Source of the DNA: Bradyrhizobium hereditatis
Lineage (GTDB): Bacteria > Pseudomonadota > Alphaproteobacteria > Rhizobiales > Xanthobacteraceae
Direction: 5' to 3'
DNA: 64,000 nucleotides
Assembly (NCBI RefSeq): GCF_020329435.1
Contig: NZ_JAGKJK010000009.1
Coordinates: forward strand, 186,001 to 250,000
Position 1 is the stretch's first letter. Each line of letters opens with the position of its first letter. The position numbers and the translations under genes are program-made. Under the pieces are notes generated by a model. That model was not told the origin of the DNA. It searched no databases and worked only from the letters and a program-made list of their open reading frames with translations. Positions 32,833 to 42,044 of this stretch are shown piece after piece.

Positions 32833-34500
32833 ATGTCCGCCAAGATCGATCCAATCACGCGTTCCGTCGTCCAGCATCGCCTCAGTTCGATCGTCAAAGA
32901 GATGGGCGAGGCGATGCTTCGCACTTCCTATTCGCAGATCCTCAATTCCAGCCGCGATTTCTCGCTGGCGATCTGCGACACGAATGCGCGGCTGATCGCG
33001 CAGGCGGATCATTTGCCCGTTCATGTCGGCGCGCTGCCCTGGGCGACGCTCGCGGTCGAGGAGCGGTTCAAGGACGTGAAGCAGGGCGATGTCATCCTGC
33101 TCAACGATCCCTATTATGGGGGCAGCCATCTGCCTGATCTCACCGCCTTCGTCCCGGTCTTCGCCGGCGACAGGCGGCTGCTCTGGACCATCGTGCGCGC
33201 CCACCAGAGCGACATCGGCGGCGCCACCCATGGCGCCTATAATCCCAGCGCGACTGAGATCTATCAGGAAGGCTTGCGCGTCCCGCCGATCAAGCTTTAT
33301 GAGGCCGGCAAGCTCCGCGACGATCTGCTCGATCTGCTGGCGCTGAATATTCGCAATCCCAGAGAATTCCGCGGCGATCTTGCGGCGATGCTCGGCGCGG
33401 CGCATCTCGGCGAACGGCGGCTGTCGCGGCTATTTGCCGAATTCGGCACGGTAGTCGTCGAAGCCGCGATGGAAGCGATCCTCGACGCCACGGAGCAGCA
33501 GACCCGTGCGGTAGTCTCGACCTGGAAGGATGGCGTGTTCTACGGCGAAGCGTTTCTCGACGATGACGGCCATGGCCGCACCGACATCCGCATCGCCGCC
33601 AAGGTAACCAAGAAGGGCAGCGACGTCGAGGTCGATCTCTCCGATTCCGATCCGCAATCGACCAGTTTTGTGAACTCGTCGCATGCCAACATGCAGGCGG
33701 CGGTGGCGATGGCGTTTGCCTATCTGATCGACGCCGAGATACCGAAGAACACCGGCGCGCTGCGTCCGCTCAAGGTGATCGCCAAACAGGGCACGGTGGT
33801 GTGGGCCGATCCGGGCCGGCCGGTGACGCTGTGCACCAGCCACCCCTCCAACGAAATCGTGGAAGCCATTGTGAAAGCGCTGTCTGCATCCTGTCCCGAA
33901 CGCGCGATGGCCGGCTGGAGCCGCCGATTCCGCATCGCGATCCAGGGCGAGGATCCGCGCAATGGAAAAAATTTCATCTGGCACCTGTTCCAGGCGCGGC
34001 CCGGTGGCGGCGCGTTCTCCGGCGGCGACGGCTGGTCATCGATCGGGGAGTGGCATTCGGTCGGCGGACTGAAGTTCGGCAGTCTCGAAGTGGCCGAAGT
34101 GCGCTTTCCCCTCTATTTCCGGCAGCATGAATTCCGCCCGGGCTCCGGTGGCGACGGCCAGCATCGCGGCGGCCTCGGCGTGTCGCTTGATCTGGTGCTG
34201 GAGACGGAAAAGACCGCAAAGGGCAACACCGCCGGCGACGGCGCGCGCCATGGTCCCTGCGGCATGCTCGGCGGCAAGGACGGGAAGCCGCATCTCTATC
34301 GTCTGCTGTCCGAAGGTCGCGAGCCGCGCGTGCTCCGTACCAAGGAAGTCGGCATCGAACTGCGTCCCGGCGATTGCCTCGAAATCCGTTCCTCCGGCGG
34401 CGGCGGGTGGGGACCGCCTGACAAGCGATCGGCGGAAGCACGTCGGCGCGACCGCGAGCAGGGCCTGACGGAAGCCTCGGCGGAGCAGGCGTCCTCATGA
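32833..34500 (+). CDS. hyuB: Hydantoinase B / oxoprolinase-family protein (HyuB)
   Basis: 555 residues of the hydantoinase B family. It starts DPITRSVVQHRLSSIVKEMGEAMLRTSYSQILNSSRDFS and carries DVILLNDPYYGGSHLPD, RAHQSDIGGATHG, and a Gly-rich C-terminus GDCLEIRSSGGGGWGPP. With HyuA it forms an ATP-dependent enzyme that opens hydantoins, 5-oxoproline or N-methylhydantoin, or acts in acetone/acetophenone carboxylase-like complexes; the exact substrate is unknown. The stop overlaps the start of the HyuA-type gene (ATGA). The ATG at 32833 is the first start after the repeat. Confidence 0.88.
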   Translation: MSAKIDPITRSVVQHRLSSIVKEMGEAMLRTSYSQILNSSRDFSLAICDTNARLIAQADHLPVHVGALPWATLAVEERFKDVKQGDVILLNDPYYGGSHLPDLTAFVPVFAGDRRLLWTIVRAHQSDIGGATHGAYNPSATEIYQEGLRVPPIKLYEAGKLRDDLLDLLALNIRNPREFRGDLAAMLGAAHLGERRLSRLFAEFGTVVVEAAMEAILDATEQQTRAVVSTWKDGVFYGEAFLDDDGHGRTDIRIAAKVTKKGSDVEVDLSDSDPQSTSFVNSSHANMQAAVAMAFAYLIDAEIPKNTGALRPLKVIAKQGTVVWADPGRPVTLCTSHPSNEIVEAIVKALSASCPERAMAGWSRRFRIAIQGEDPRNGKNFIWHLFQARPGGGAFSGGDGWSSIGEWHSVGGLKFGSLEVAEVRFPLYFRQHEFRPGSGGDGQHRGGLGVSLDLVLETEKTAKGNTAGDGARHGPCGMLGGKDGKPHLYRLLSEGREPRVLRTKEVGIELRPGDCLEIRSSGGGGWGPPDKRSAEARRRDREQGLTEASAEQASS

Positions 34501-36542
34501 TGTTCAGGATAGGCGTTGACGTCGGCGGGACCTACACCGATCTCGTGGCCACCGATGAAAGCGGGCGCACCGTGTTTGCGAAATCGCCATCGACCCCGGC
34601 GGATCAGTCGCTCGGCGTTATGGCAGGCCTGGAGGAACTGGCGCGGCGGCTGAATGTTACGCGCGCGCAAATGCTCGCCGCGACCGATCGCCTCGTGCAC
34701 GGCACTACGGTTGCGACCAACGCGCTGCTGGAACGCAAGGGAGCGAAAGTCGCGCTGATCACCACCGAAGGCCACCGCGACATCATCGAAATGCGCGAGG
34801 GCCTCAAGCCCGATCGCTACGATCTGCGCTCACCGCCACCGGCGCCCCTCGTGCCGCGCGACCTGCGCTTCGGCGTGAAGGAGCGGCTCCGGGCCAGCGG
34901 CGAGGTTATGAAACCGCTCGACGCGAAATCGCTCGATGACGCCATTGCCGGCATCAGGAAGTCGGGCGCGACCTCGGTCGCGGTGTGCTTCCTGCATTCC
35001 TATCTCAATCCCGTGCACGAACTCGCCGCCGTCGAGCGACTGAAGCAGGCGCTGCCCGATATCAGCATCTCGCGCTCCAGCGACGTCCTGCCGCAGATCA
35101 AGGAATATGAGCGCGTCTCGACCACGATCGTGAACGCCTATGTCGAGCCGATCGTGCGGCGCTATCTCACCAATCTCGAAGCGCGACTGACCGAAGCCGG
35201 CTTCAAGGGCAGTCTGTTCGTCGTACTCTCGCATGGCGGCATGGCGCCTGTCGAAGAAGCCTCGCGCCTTGCCGCAGGCACGGTGCTGTCAGGTCCTGCC
35301 GGCGGCATGTCCGGCGGGCGGCGCTGTGCTGATCTCGTCGGCATTCCCGATCTGGTGCCGTTCGATATGGGCGGCACCTCGACCGACATCTCGCTGATCT
35401 CTGGCGGGCAGGCCTCGCTCTCCGCCGACGGCATGCTGGCCGGCCAGCGTATCGCGCTGCGCAGCCTCGATATCGCGAGCATCGCCGCCGGCGGCGGCTC
35501 GATCGCGAGCGTCGATGCCAGCCGCACGCTCCGGGTAGGGCCGGAAAGCGCAGGCTCGGTGCCGGGCCCGGCCTGCTATGGAAATGGCGGCGAGGCAGCA
35601 ACCGTCACTGACGCCAATGTCGTGCTCGGCTATCTCGATGCCTCAGCCTTCATGGGCGGCAGGCGGCCGCTCGACCGTGCCGCCTCGGAAGCTGCGGTCG
35701 ATCGTATCGCAGCGGCGATGGAGTTGTCGCGCATCGAGGCCGCCGCCGGCATCTACCGCATGATCAATCTGAACATGGCCGACGGCATCCGCCTGATGAC
35801 ACTGCGCCGTGGCGTCGACCCCCGAAAATTCGCGCTGCTCAGTTTCGGCGGCGCCGCCGGCCTGCATGCGGCGGAAGTTGCGCGTGAGCTCGAAATCAAG
35901 CGCATCATCGTGCCGACGGTGGCCTCGGTGCTGTCGGCCTGGGGCATGCTGACCAGCGATCTCCGCTACGAAGTCAGTCGCACGCATTACGGCGTCGGCG
36001 CACGCATTTCGGCCGAAGAAGTGCGCGAACTCTTCGCCGGTCTGGAAAAGCAGGCCGCCGGCCGGCTGCGCTCATGGTTCAACGGGCCTGTTACAATCGA
36101 GCGCTCCGCCGAGATGCGCTACGGCGAGCAGATCTTTGAGATCGACGTCTCGCTCGACGGCCTCGACTGGAATGCGCCCAATCTGGTGGACCAGATCGAA
36201 GACCGCTTTCACGTCAGGCACGAGGAATTATACACCTACGCCTCGCGCGGCCAGGAGGTCGTGTTCGTCAACGCCCGTGTCGCCGCCGTCGGCGAAGTCC
36301 AGCGGCAGGACGAGCGCGCGCGCGAGGCCGCATCATCCAGCGCCTGTACCCCGCGCAGCCGGCGTCAAGCCTTCTTCGGCGGCTGGCGCGAAGTCCCGGT
36401 CTATGCGCTCGACGAGTTGCGCCCCGGCCACATGCTGACAGGACCTGCGATCATCGAAGCCGAGACCACGACGGTGCTCGTCGACACCGACGACCGCGTG
36501 ACGGTCAATGCGCTGGGATGGCTGGATATCGAATTGCGCTGA
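34497..36542 (+). CDS. hyuA: Hydantoinase A / oxoprolinase-family protein (HyuA)
   Basis: 681 residues of the HyuA family, an ATPase of the actin/hexokinase fold. It has FRIGVDVGGTYTDLVATDESG at the start (phosphate 1), GTTVATNALLERKGAKVALITTEGHRD, then VPFDMGGTSTDISLISGG (phosphate 2) and a C-terminal half with FGGAAGLHAAEVARE. The first ATG (34497) overlaps the HyuB stop; a second ATG follows at once. It pairs with HyuB in one complex. The preceding aminotransferase suggests use of the amino acid released from a hydantoin or lactam. Confidence 0.9.
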   Translation: MMFRIGVDVGGTYTDLVATDESGRTVFAKSPSTPADQSLGVMAGLEELARRLNVTRAQMLAATDRLVHGTTVATNALLERKGAKVALITTEGHRDIIEMREGLKPDRYDLRSPPPAPLVPRDLRFGVKERLRASGEVMKPLDAKSLDDAIAGIRKSGATSVAVCFLHSYLNPVHELAAVERLKQALPDISISRSSDVLPQIKEYERVSTTIVNAYVEPIVRRYLTNLEARLTEAGFKGSLFVVLSHGGMAPVEEASRLAAGTVLSGPAGGMSGGRRCADLVGIPDLVPFDMGGTSTDISLISGGQASLSADGMLAGQRIALRSLDIASIAAGGGSIASVDASRTLRVGPESAGSVPGPACYGNGGEAATVTDANVVLGYLDASAFMGGRRPLDRAASEAAVDRIAAAMELSRIEAAAGIYRMINLNMADGIRLMTLRRGVDPRKFALLSFGGAAGLHAAEVARELEIKRIIVPTVASVLSAWGMLTSDLRYEVSRTHYGVGARISAEEVRELFAGLEKQAAGRLRSWFNGPVTIERSAEMRYGEQIFEIDVSLDGLDWNAPNLVDQIEDRFHVRHEELYTYASRGQEVVFVNARVAAVGEVQRQDERAREAASSSACTPRSRRQAFFGGWREVPVYALDELRPGHMLTGPAIIEAETTTVLVDTDDRVTVNALGWLDIELR

Positions 36543-36552
36543 GACAATGATC

Positions 36553-36634
36553 GTAGGATGGGTGGAGCGAAGCGATACCCATCATCTTTTGTGCAGCGCA
36601 ATTGATGGGTATCGCTTCGCTCCACCCATCCTAC
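36553..36634. repeat. GTAGGATGGGT palindromic repeat, copy 3
   Basis: A clean inverted copy: ends GTAGGATGGGTGGAGCGAAG and its complement, with a short centre. It begins 11 bases after the HyuA stop and could form a long hairpin that terminates the operon. Confidence 0.85.
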
Positions 36635-36650
36635 AGACTCCGCCGTTGCA

Positions 36651-36995
36651 TTACCGATTTCGGCCACTACACGGCCAATCTCGACCATGCACACGGCCAA
36701 GGCCCAGTTCGTTCGCCAGCCACAACGGAACCGTTTCCTCTTGAGGCCCATAGCGCACCACCGGCACGACAGGACCGCCGCATGGATCGACCCGGTCGTC
36801 CTCAGGGCGATAACGATATCGTGGAACGATATTGTAATCCCAGTAGGGAGCTGGCCTTACGACGGGCACCCTGATGATGGGCCTTTCCCGTGGTTCACGA
36901 ACGACTTGAGCCGTCTGCGCCTGCGCTGCCGCACTAAACGCGCCGAAGTTGCACAGGACCAGGGCCGTTCCCAAAGCTACGATCGCTATCCTCAT
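36651..36995 (-). CDS. Small secreted Pro/Arg/Tyr-rich protein
   Basis: 114 residues. A signal peptide (MRIAIVALGTALVLCNF, then SAAAQAQ) is followed by a proline- and arginine-rich segment with VREPRERPIIRVPVVRPAP and YWDYNIVPRYRYRPEDD, then two Cys residues (DPCGGP; DWPCSG) that could form a disulfide in the periplasm. I recognise no family. A very strong ribosome site, AAGGAGG, lies 8 bases before the ATG, which fixes the start. It converges with the hyuA operon. Confidence 0.65.
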   Translation of the reverse strand: MRIAIVALGTALVLCNFGAFSAAAQAQTAQVVREPRERPIIRVPVVRPAPYWDYNIVPRYRYRPEDDRVDPCGGPVVPVVRYGPQEETVPLWLANELGLGRVHGRDWPCSGRNR

Positions 36996-37257
36996 GCTTC
37001 GACCTCCTTGCCACACACAGCTTAGATGCAACTCGAACATCCAGCGATCTTCGAGTTCGTGCCGCTGCTGAGGGTACATCGGACATCAAACACGCCTGAA
37101 CTGCAACGTCTCATTTTTATGAAGACTGGCGGACCATCTGGCGTGGCGAAGCCACGCCGCCAACATTTCATTTCAAGAACCTGAACTCCCGCGCTATCAT
37201 TGTCATCGCTGGGTGGCGTCACGAGCTCTGAACAGCTCGCGTTCGAGGGCCGCGTTG

Positions 37258-38487
37258 ATGAAAACAAGAATAAAATGGCTGCTACCTGCCTTCTTCGCAT
37301 TGTTCTTGGCATCGATACTGGCCGCCCCGCAGCCAACGCGCTCCGCTGGCGTAACCGACACCGAAATCCGCATCGGCAATATCATGCCCTACACCGGGCC
37401 GCTGGCCGCATTTGCCTCGATCGGACGGGCGGAGGCTGCCTATTTCGACATGATCAACGAGCGCGGCGGCATCAACGGGCGCAAGGTGAGGTTCATCTCC
37501 CGCGACGACAGCTCGAATCCGAGAACGGCGGTCGAGCACACCCGTGATCTCGTCGAGCAGGAGCGCGTGCACCTGATGTTCGGATCATTCGGCACGCCGA
37601 GCAATCTGGCGACGCGAAGCTATCTCAACGAGCGCAACATCCCGCAGCTCTTTGTCGCCTCCGGCGATGAGGAGTGGGCGCATCCAAAGCGATTTCCCTG
37701 GACGATGGGCTGGCAGCCGACATTTCGTGCCGAGGGCCGGATCTACGCCAATTATATCCAGGCCGCCTATCCAAGCAGGAAGATCGCCGTGCTCTGGCAG
37801 AACGATCAGTTCGGCCGCGATCTGTTCCGGGGATTGCAGGAAGGGCTCGGCATCACCGCCAACATGATCGTGGCGGATATCGCCATTGAGGCGGATATGT
37901 CGATCGATGCCCAGGTCGACATCCTCAAGAACTCGGGCGCCGAAGTGCTCGTGCTCAATTGCGCACCGCCGATCTCGGCGCGCGCCATCCGTAAAGCCGC
38001 TGAACAAGGATGGTTTCCGGTGCTGGTGCTGGTTAATGCGGCGGCCTCGATCGCCAATGCGCTGCGGCCGGCGGGGCTGCAGAACTCTGTCGGCGTGATT
38101 TCCACCTCGTTCCTGAAGGATGCCAGCGACACCACCTGGAAGGACGATCCGACCATGAAAGAGTGGCTCGCCTTCATGGATAAGTACTATCCTGACGGCG
38201 ACAAGGACGACAGCAATGCCATCTTCGGCTACGCAGCAGCCGAGACGCTGGTGCAGGTATTGACCCAGTGCGGTGACGACCTGTCGCGCGAGAACATCAT
38301 GCGGCAGGCGGCCTCGCTGCGGAACTATCAGAGCACGGTCGCATTCCCGGGAATAACTGTTAACACCGGGCCGGCCGATTTCCACCCGATCGAGCAGATG
38401 CGGCTGGTGCAGTTCGACGGCAACTCCTGGCAGCCGATTGGTGATGTGATCGAGAGCGCGTTCTTGGGCGGACTGGGTGATAAGTGA
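37258..38487 (+). CDS. Branched-chain amino acid-type ABC substrate-binding protein (LivK-like), orphan
   Basis: 409 residues of the periplasmic binding protein fold I, Leu/Ile/Val-binding type. A lysine-containing hydrophobic signal (MKTRIKWLLPAFFALFLAS, ending PTRSA) precedes DTEIRIGNIMPYTGPLAAFASIGRAEAAYFDMINERGGINGRKV. No permease or ATPase genes adjoin it, so it must work with a shared Liv-type transporter or serve as a sensor. The ATG at 37258 has GAGGG about 9 bases upstream; an earlier ATG gives an odd, Arg-rich leader. Confidence 0.87.
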   Translation: MKTRIKWLLPAFFALFLASILAAPQPTRSAGVTDTEIRIGNIMPYTGPLAAFASIGRAEAAYFDMINERGGINGRKVRFISRDDSSNPRTAVEHTRDLVEQERVHLMFGSFGTPSNLATRSYLNERNIPQLFVASGDEEWAHPKRFPWTMGWQPTFRAEGRIYANYIQAAYPSRKIAVLWQNDQFGRDLFRGLQEGLGITANMIVADIAIEADMSIDAQVDILKNSGAEVLVLNCAPPISARAIRKAAEQGWFPVLVLVNAAASIANALRPAGLQNSVGVISTSFLKDASDTTWKDDPTMKEWLAFMDKYYPDGDKDDSNAIFGYAAAETLVQVLTQCGDDLSRENIMRQAASLRNYQSTVAFPGITVNTGPADFHPIEQMRLVQFDGNSWQPIGDVIESAFLGGLGDK

Positions 38488-38510
38488 CGTTCAGTCTCCA
38501 ACCATCATAA

Positions 38511-38631
38511 CCGTCATCCCCGCCTTGTGTGCAATTGCGCACTGGCGCGGGCGATCCAGTATGCCGAGACGCTGGTGATTGAGCCGACAGGCTGCGGCGT
38601 ACTGGATACCCCGCATGCGCGGGGTATGACA
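38511..38631. repeat. GTCATCCCCGC-type mosaic repeat
   Basis: Inverted ends (GTCATCCCCGC and GCGGGGTATGAC) with a pair of inner sequences GATCCAGTAT and TACTGGATAC. The same pattern recurs at 51472-51570. Confidence 0.7.
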
Positions 38632-38641
38632 GTTTGGTCGC

Positions 38642-39856
38642 CTACTTCTTCTGCCCGTAATTCAACAGCCCGCCCTTGCTCTTCGGCGGATGGGCGCGCA
38701 GGCCTTCCTCGTTGGGCTCGGTGCCCCAGCCGGGGCGGTCCGGTATGATGAGATGGCCGTCGACGATCTCGGGGACATGCGTGAACAGTTCATGGTCCCA
38801 CGCCAGGCGATCGATGTCGGTTTCCATGATGCGCAAATTCGGCACCGCGGCGGAGAAGTGCGCGTTCTGCATGGTGCAAAGATGACCATAGAAATTATGC
38901 GGGGCGACGTTGACTTCGAAATGCTCCGCGGCGGCGGCGATCTTCATCGATTGCCAGACCCCGTTCCACGGCGTGTCGATGATCGCGACGTCCATTGCCT
39001 GCTCGTTGAAATACGGCAGGAAGTCGCGCAGGCCCAATAGCGTCTCGCAGGACGAGACGGGGTGCGGGCTCTGGCGGCGGATGTAGCCGAGCGCCTGCGG
39101 ATTGAAGGTGTCGATCTCCACCCAGAACAGGTCCATATCCTTGATGGCTCGGAGGATCTTCAAATAGCCCTCCGTCTTGGCGTTGAAGTTGAGATCGAGC
39201 AAGAGGTCGACGTCCGGCCCGGCGCCGTCGCGGATCGCTTCGAGATGCATGCAGAGGTTTCGCAGCACCTTGCGGTCCACGTTGATTTCCGGCTCGAACG
39301 GCGAGCCGAAGCCGGGCCGCCAGCCCTGCGGCTTGCCGTCGGTATAGACGAAGATGTTGGTCTTCATCGCCGTAAAGCCTTTTTCGCGCACCTCGTTGCC
39401 GATCGATTTGACACCATCGAGGCTGGTGATGGCCGGCCTGAACCAGTCGGGATGATTGATGCGCCAGGTCGCGCAGTGCGACCAGTAGACCCGGATGCGG
39501 TCACGGATCTTGCCGCCGAGCAGTTCGTAGCAGGGCACGCCCAGCGCCTTGGCCTTGACGTCGAGCAGCGCATTCTCGAGCGCGCCGAGCGCCAGCGCTA
39601 CCACGCCGCCGGCGGCCGGCCGCGTCGCCGCAAACAGCTCCGCGTAGATCCGCTCGTGCTGGAACGCGTTCTTGCCGACGACGCGCGCCCCGAGCTGTTC
39701 GATCGCTGCGGTCACGCCCGGCGCGCCAAAACCCTCGTCATACTCACTCCAGCCGACGATGCCGTCCTCGCTCGTGATCTTGACGAAGTGGTAGTTCCGC
39801 CAGCCTGCGTCGCAGGCGAGCGTTTCGACGCTTCTTACGGTGGTGGCTTTTTTCAT
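38642..39856 (-). CDS. Enolase-superfamily (mandelate racemase/galactonate dehydratase-type) enzyme
   Basis: 404 residues. The capping domain (GIVGWSEYDEG) is followed by a barrel with metal ligands Asp (LLLDLNFN), Glu (WVEIDTFNP) and Glu (VSSCETLLG), and a C-terminal His (APHNFYGHL). This is the MR/MLE subgroup pattern of sugar acid dehydratases, which abstract a proton next to a carboxylate in a Mg2+-dependent step. Lys at the usual K-x-K position is seen only as GFTAMKTNIF. The substrate is unknown. It is encoded on the opposite strand from the LivK-like gene and not obviously in an operon. Confidence 0.87.
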   Translation of the reverse strand: MKKATTVRSVETLACDAGWRNYHFVKITSEDGIVGWSEYDEGFGAPGVTAAIEQLGARVVGKNAFQHERIYAELFAATRPAAGGVVALALGALENALLDVKAKALGVPCYELLGGKIRDRIRVYWSHCATWRINHPDWFRPAITSLDGVKSIGNEVREKGFTAMKTNIFVYTDGKPQGWRPGFGSPFEPEINVDRKVLRNLCMHLEAIRDGAGPDVDLLLDLNFNAKTEGYLKILRAIKDMDLFWVEIDTFNPQALGYIRRQSPHPVSSCETLLGLRDFLPYFNEQAMDVAIIDTPWNGVWQSMKIAAAAEHFEVNVAPHNFYGHLCTMQNAHFSAAVPNLRIMETDIDRLAWDHELFTHVPEIVDGHLIIPDRPGWGTEPNEEGLRAHPPKSKGGLLNYGQKK

Positions 39857-39959
39857 GATTTCCTGCCCCGCGGGTTGTCGTTGTCGTTGGCCGATAACAA
39901 CAATGGATTGACAGGGAGGTCAATCGCGGGGCAGCGCATAGGCGAGAGCACGGCCTGCA

Positions 39960-40070
39960 TGGTTCGAGACGCGCGGCATTGCCGCGCTCCTCACCATGAG
40001 GGTTTTAGAACACGGAAGGTCTCAGACCTCATCCTGAGGAGGCGCGAAGCGCCGTCTCGAAGGATGAAGC
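39960..40070. repeat. Mosaic of two related inverted elements (CTCGAGACG.../...GAAGGATGAAG type)
   Basis: Two elements lie side by side: one around 39960-40000 with GCGCGGCATTGCCGCGC, and one around 40028-40070 with GGCGCGAAGCGCC, each a hairpin flanked by CTCATCC/CTCACCATGAG-like ends. They fill most of the gap between two same-strand genes. Confidence 0.65.
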
Positions 40071-40094
40071 CACCGACGGCGCAGCACACCAACA

Positions 40095-41330
40095 CTACGG
40101 ACGAAACAGCTTCGGCTTCCGCCGCTCGAACACCTGCCGCCCGTTCTTGAACCCCATCAGCACATCAGGCAGTTCGGCAATTGCATGGGCGCCGCTGTCG
40201 GTATCGAGAATGACGAGGTCCGCCGGGTTGCCCGGCGCGATGCCGTAATCTCTTAAGTTCATCAGCCGCGCCGGCAGTTCGGTGACGAGATCGAGGCAGG
40301 CATCGAATTCGCTGATCCCGGCATGCGCGACATTGGCATAAAAGTTCGCCATCCGCAGCAGCGAGGCGTCGCCGAACGGCGTGAACGGATTGAGCACGTT
40401 GTTGGTCGCGACCGAACAGACGACGCCGTTCTCGACCAGCCTGTGCGCCACAGTCAGCCCGCGCGGCGAATTATGCGTGGCGTCGCGGCCCATCAGATAG
40501 AGATCGGTGGCGGGCAGCACGGTGACGGCGACGCCGGATTTTGCAAGAAGCGCCGTTGCCGCTTTCAGCCGATCCGGCGGCAGCGCTGATAATTTGGTGG
40601 CATGGCCGATCGCGACGCGTCCCTGATAATTGCGCTGCTCGGTCTGCCGGCAGACCTCGTCGAGATGCCACCAGGACGGATCGAGATCGAAATCGAGATG
40701 CAGGTCGACGTCGACATCGAACTTCTGCGCGAGATCGAAGACCTTTTCGAGATGCGCGTTCGGATCGGTGTCCATATAGGGGCAGCCGCCGATCGCTTCG
40801 CCGCCGTCGCGCAAGGCCGCGATCAGGAGTTCTTCCGCTCCGGGATCGTTGGTCAGGCCTTCCTGTGGAAACACGCAGATCGAGAGGTCGATCGCCCAGG
40901 CATAGTCGCGCTTCAGCGCCTTGATCGCCTCGAAGCCGCGCAGGCCAATGCGTGGATCGATTTCGACATGGGTGCGCATCCGCGTCGTGCCGTGCAGAAC
41001 CGCGCGCTCGATCACGCGCACGCCGCGGGCGTAGACGTCCTCGACCGTAAACTCCCGCTTCATGGCGGCGACCGCGGCGATGGCCTCACTGACGCTGCCA
41101 TGATTATGCCCGCAGCGGCCGAGCAGGCAGGCCTTGTCCAGATGAATGTGTGTATCGACGAAACCTGATAGCGCGAGCCTGCCGCCGACCTCAACCACCG
41201 CCGCCTCGTATTCAAGCCGCGGCGCGATCGCCGCGATCCGGCCGCCGCTGATGCCGATATCGACGGTGGTCGCCGACGACCTGGTCCTGACGTTGCGGAA
41301 GATAAGGTCGAAGGCCGTTTTCGCGTTCAT
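40095..41330 (-). CDS. CodA-like amidohydrolase (cytosine deaminase family) with Asn at the catalytic Asp
   Basis: 411 residues of the metal-dependent amidohydrolase superfamily. Metal ligands are seen as VDTHIHLDKACL (H-x-H), DVDLHLDFDLD (His) and AIGHATKLS (His). At the fourth strand, where CodA and relatives have an Asp that activates water (HDD or SDN before x-x-P-F), this protein has ATNNVLNPFTPFGD. This may mark a subfamily with another proton-shuttle arrangement. The likely substrate is a cyclic amide or aminopyrimidine-like ring. It is divergent from an NTF2-like gene and near a GntR regulator; their shared motifs suggest co-regulation. Confidence 0.85.
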   Translation of the reverse strand: MNAKTAFDLIFRNVRTRSSATTVDIGISGGRIAAIAPRLEYEAAVVEVGGRLALSGFVDTHIHLDKACLLGRCGHNHGSVSEAIAAVAAMKREFTVEDVYARGVRVIERAVLHGTTRMRTHVEIDPRIGLRGFEAIKALKRDYAWAIDLSICVFPQEGLTNDPGAEELLIAALRDGGEAIGGCPYMDTDPNAHLEKVFDLAQKFDVDVDLHLDFDLDPSWWHLDEVCRQTEQRNYQGRVAIGHATKLSALPPDRLKAATALLAKSGVAVTVLPATDLYLMGRDATHNSPRGLTVAHRLVENGVVCSVATNNVLNPFTPFGDASLLRMANFYANVAHAGISEFDACLDLVTELPARLMNLRDYGIAPGNPADLVILDTDSGAHAIAELPDVLMGFKNGRQVFERRKPKLFRP

Positions 41331-41400
41331 GGCATCGGAAGGGCTCTATGGGGTTCTTGCGAACCTAGCGGAAGGGCGACTGCCGGGCAGCTCCAGATTG

Positions 41401-41448
41401 TGTGCAATTTGGATGCTGAATTGTTCAAAATATGTGCATGCAGTTCGA
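41401..41448. promoter_or_regulatory. Candidate operator region: TGTGCAATT and TGCATGCAGTTCGA
   Basis: TGTGCAATT (41401-41409) and TGCATGCAGTTCGA (41435-41448) lie between the CodA-like gene and the NTF2-like gene. Both motifs recur in the GntR/ABC intergenic region: the 14-mer exactly at 42875-42888, and AATTGCACA, the reverse complement of TGTGCAATT, at 42895-42903. Confidence 0.55.
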
Positions 41449-41487
41449 TGGCCGGATTGTAGACTTCGTCCGTCAGGAGAGCCCGCG

Positions 41488-41907
41488 ATGTCCGTTGCCG
41501 CAAATGCCGAACCCCGACAAATGTCGGATGCCGAGGTGGTCGAGGCCTATCTCACAGCGTCGATGATCCCCGATCCCGATACGGCTGCGACATATATGAA
41601 ACCCGGTACGATCATTACCTTCACCGGCGGGCGCGAGTTCGATCATCCCCGCGGCCCGACCGGCTTCAACGCGCAGCGCTATCGCTGGGTCAAGAAGAAG
41701 ATGGACCGTTTCGACGTCTGCCCGGGCGCAGAGGAGACGGTGGTCTACAGCATCGGCACGCTGTATGGCGAATGGATCGACGGCACGCCGTTCGAAGGCA
41801 ACCGCTACGTCGACCGCTTCGTCGTGAAAGGCGGGCTGATCGTGAAGATGGATGTCTGGAACGACAGCGCCGAGCGGATTTTGCTGCAGCGTGGGATTGA
41901 GGCGTGA
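41488..41907 (+). CDS. NTF2-like (SnoaL-type) protein
   Basis: 139 residues with an NTF2-like layout: DAEVVEAYLTASMIPDPDTAATYMKPGTIITFTGG, then RFDVCPGAEETVVYSIGTLYGEW and GNRYVDRFVVKGGLIVKMDVWND. The last segment is characteristic of SnoaL-type isomerase-like or dioxygenase-accessory proteins. AGGAGA lies 7 bases before the ATG. It is divergent from the CodA-like gene, with shared motifs upstream, and is probably part of the GntR regulon described at 42045. Confidence 0.75.
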   Translation: MSVAANAEPRQMSDAEVVEAYLTASMIPDPDTAATYMKPGTIITFTGGREFDHPRGPTGFNAQRYRWVKKKMDRFDVCPGAEETVVYSIGTLYGEWIDGTPFEGNRYVDRFVVKGGLIVKMDVWNDSAERILLQRGIEA

Positions 41908-41914
41908 GGTCGTT

Positions 41915-41967
41915 CCCCGGATGCTGCGCAGCACGCCGCACTTGCGGCGTGGTGCGCTGCTGATCCG
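41915..41967. repeat. CCCCGGATGCTGCGCAGC-type palindromic repeat
   Basis: Inverted arms (CCCCGGATGCTGCGCAGCAC and its near complement, GTGCGCTGCTGATCCGGGG) around a short GCCGCACTTGCGGC inner stem. It follows the NTF2-like stop by a few bases and may end that transcript. Confidence 0.75.
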
Positions 41968-42044
41968 GGGTCCACCCGCCGATGCCGTGGGTCCCGGCTC
42001 TGCGGAGCAGCGTTTCACGCCGCGCCGCGTCCGGGACACGTCAC

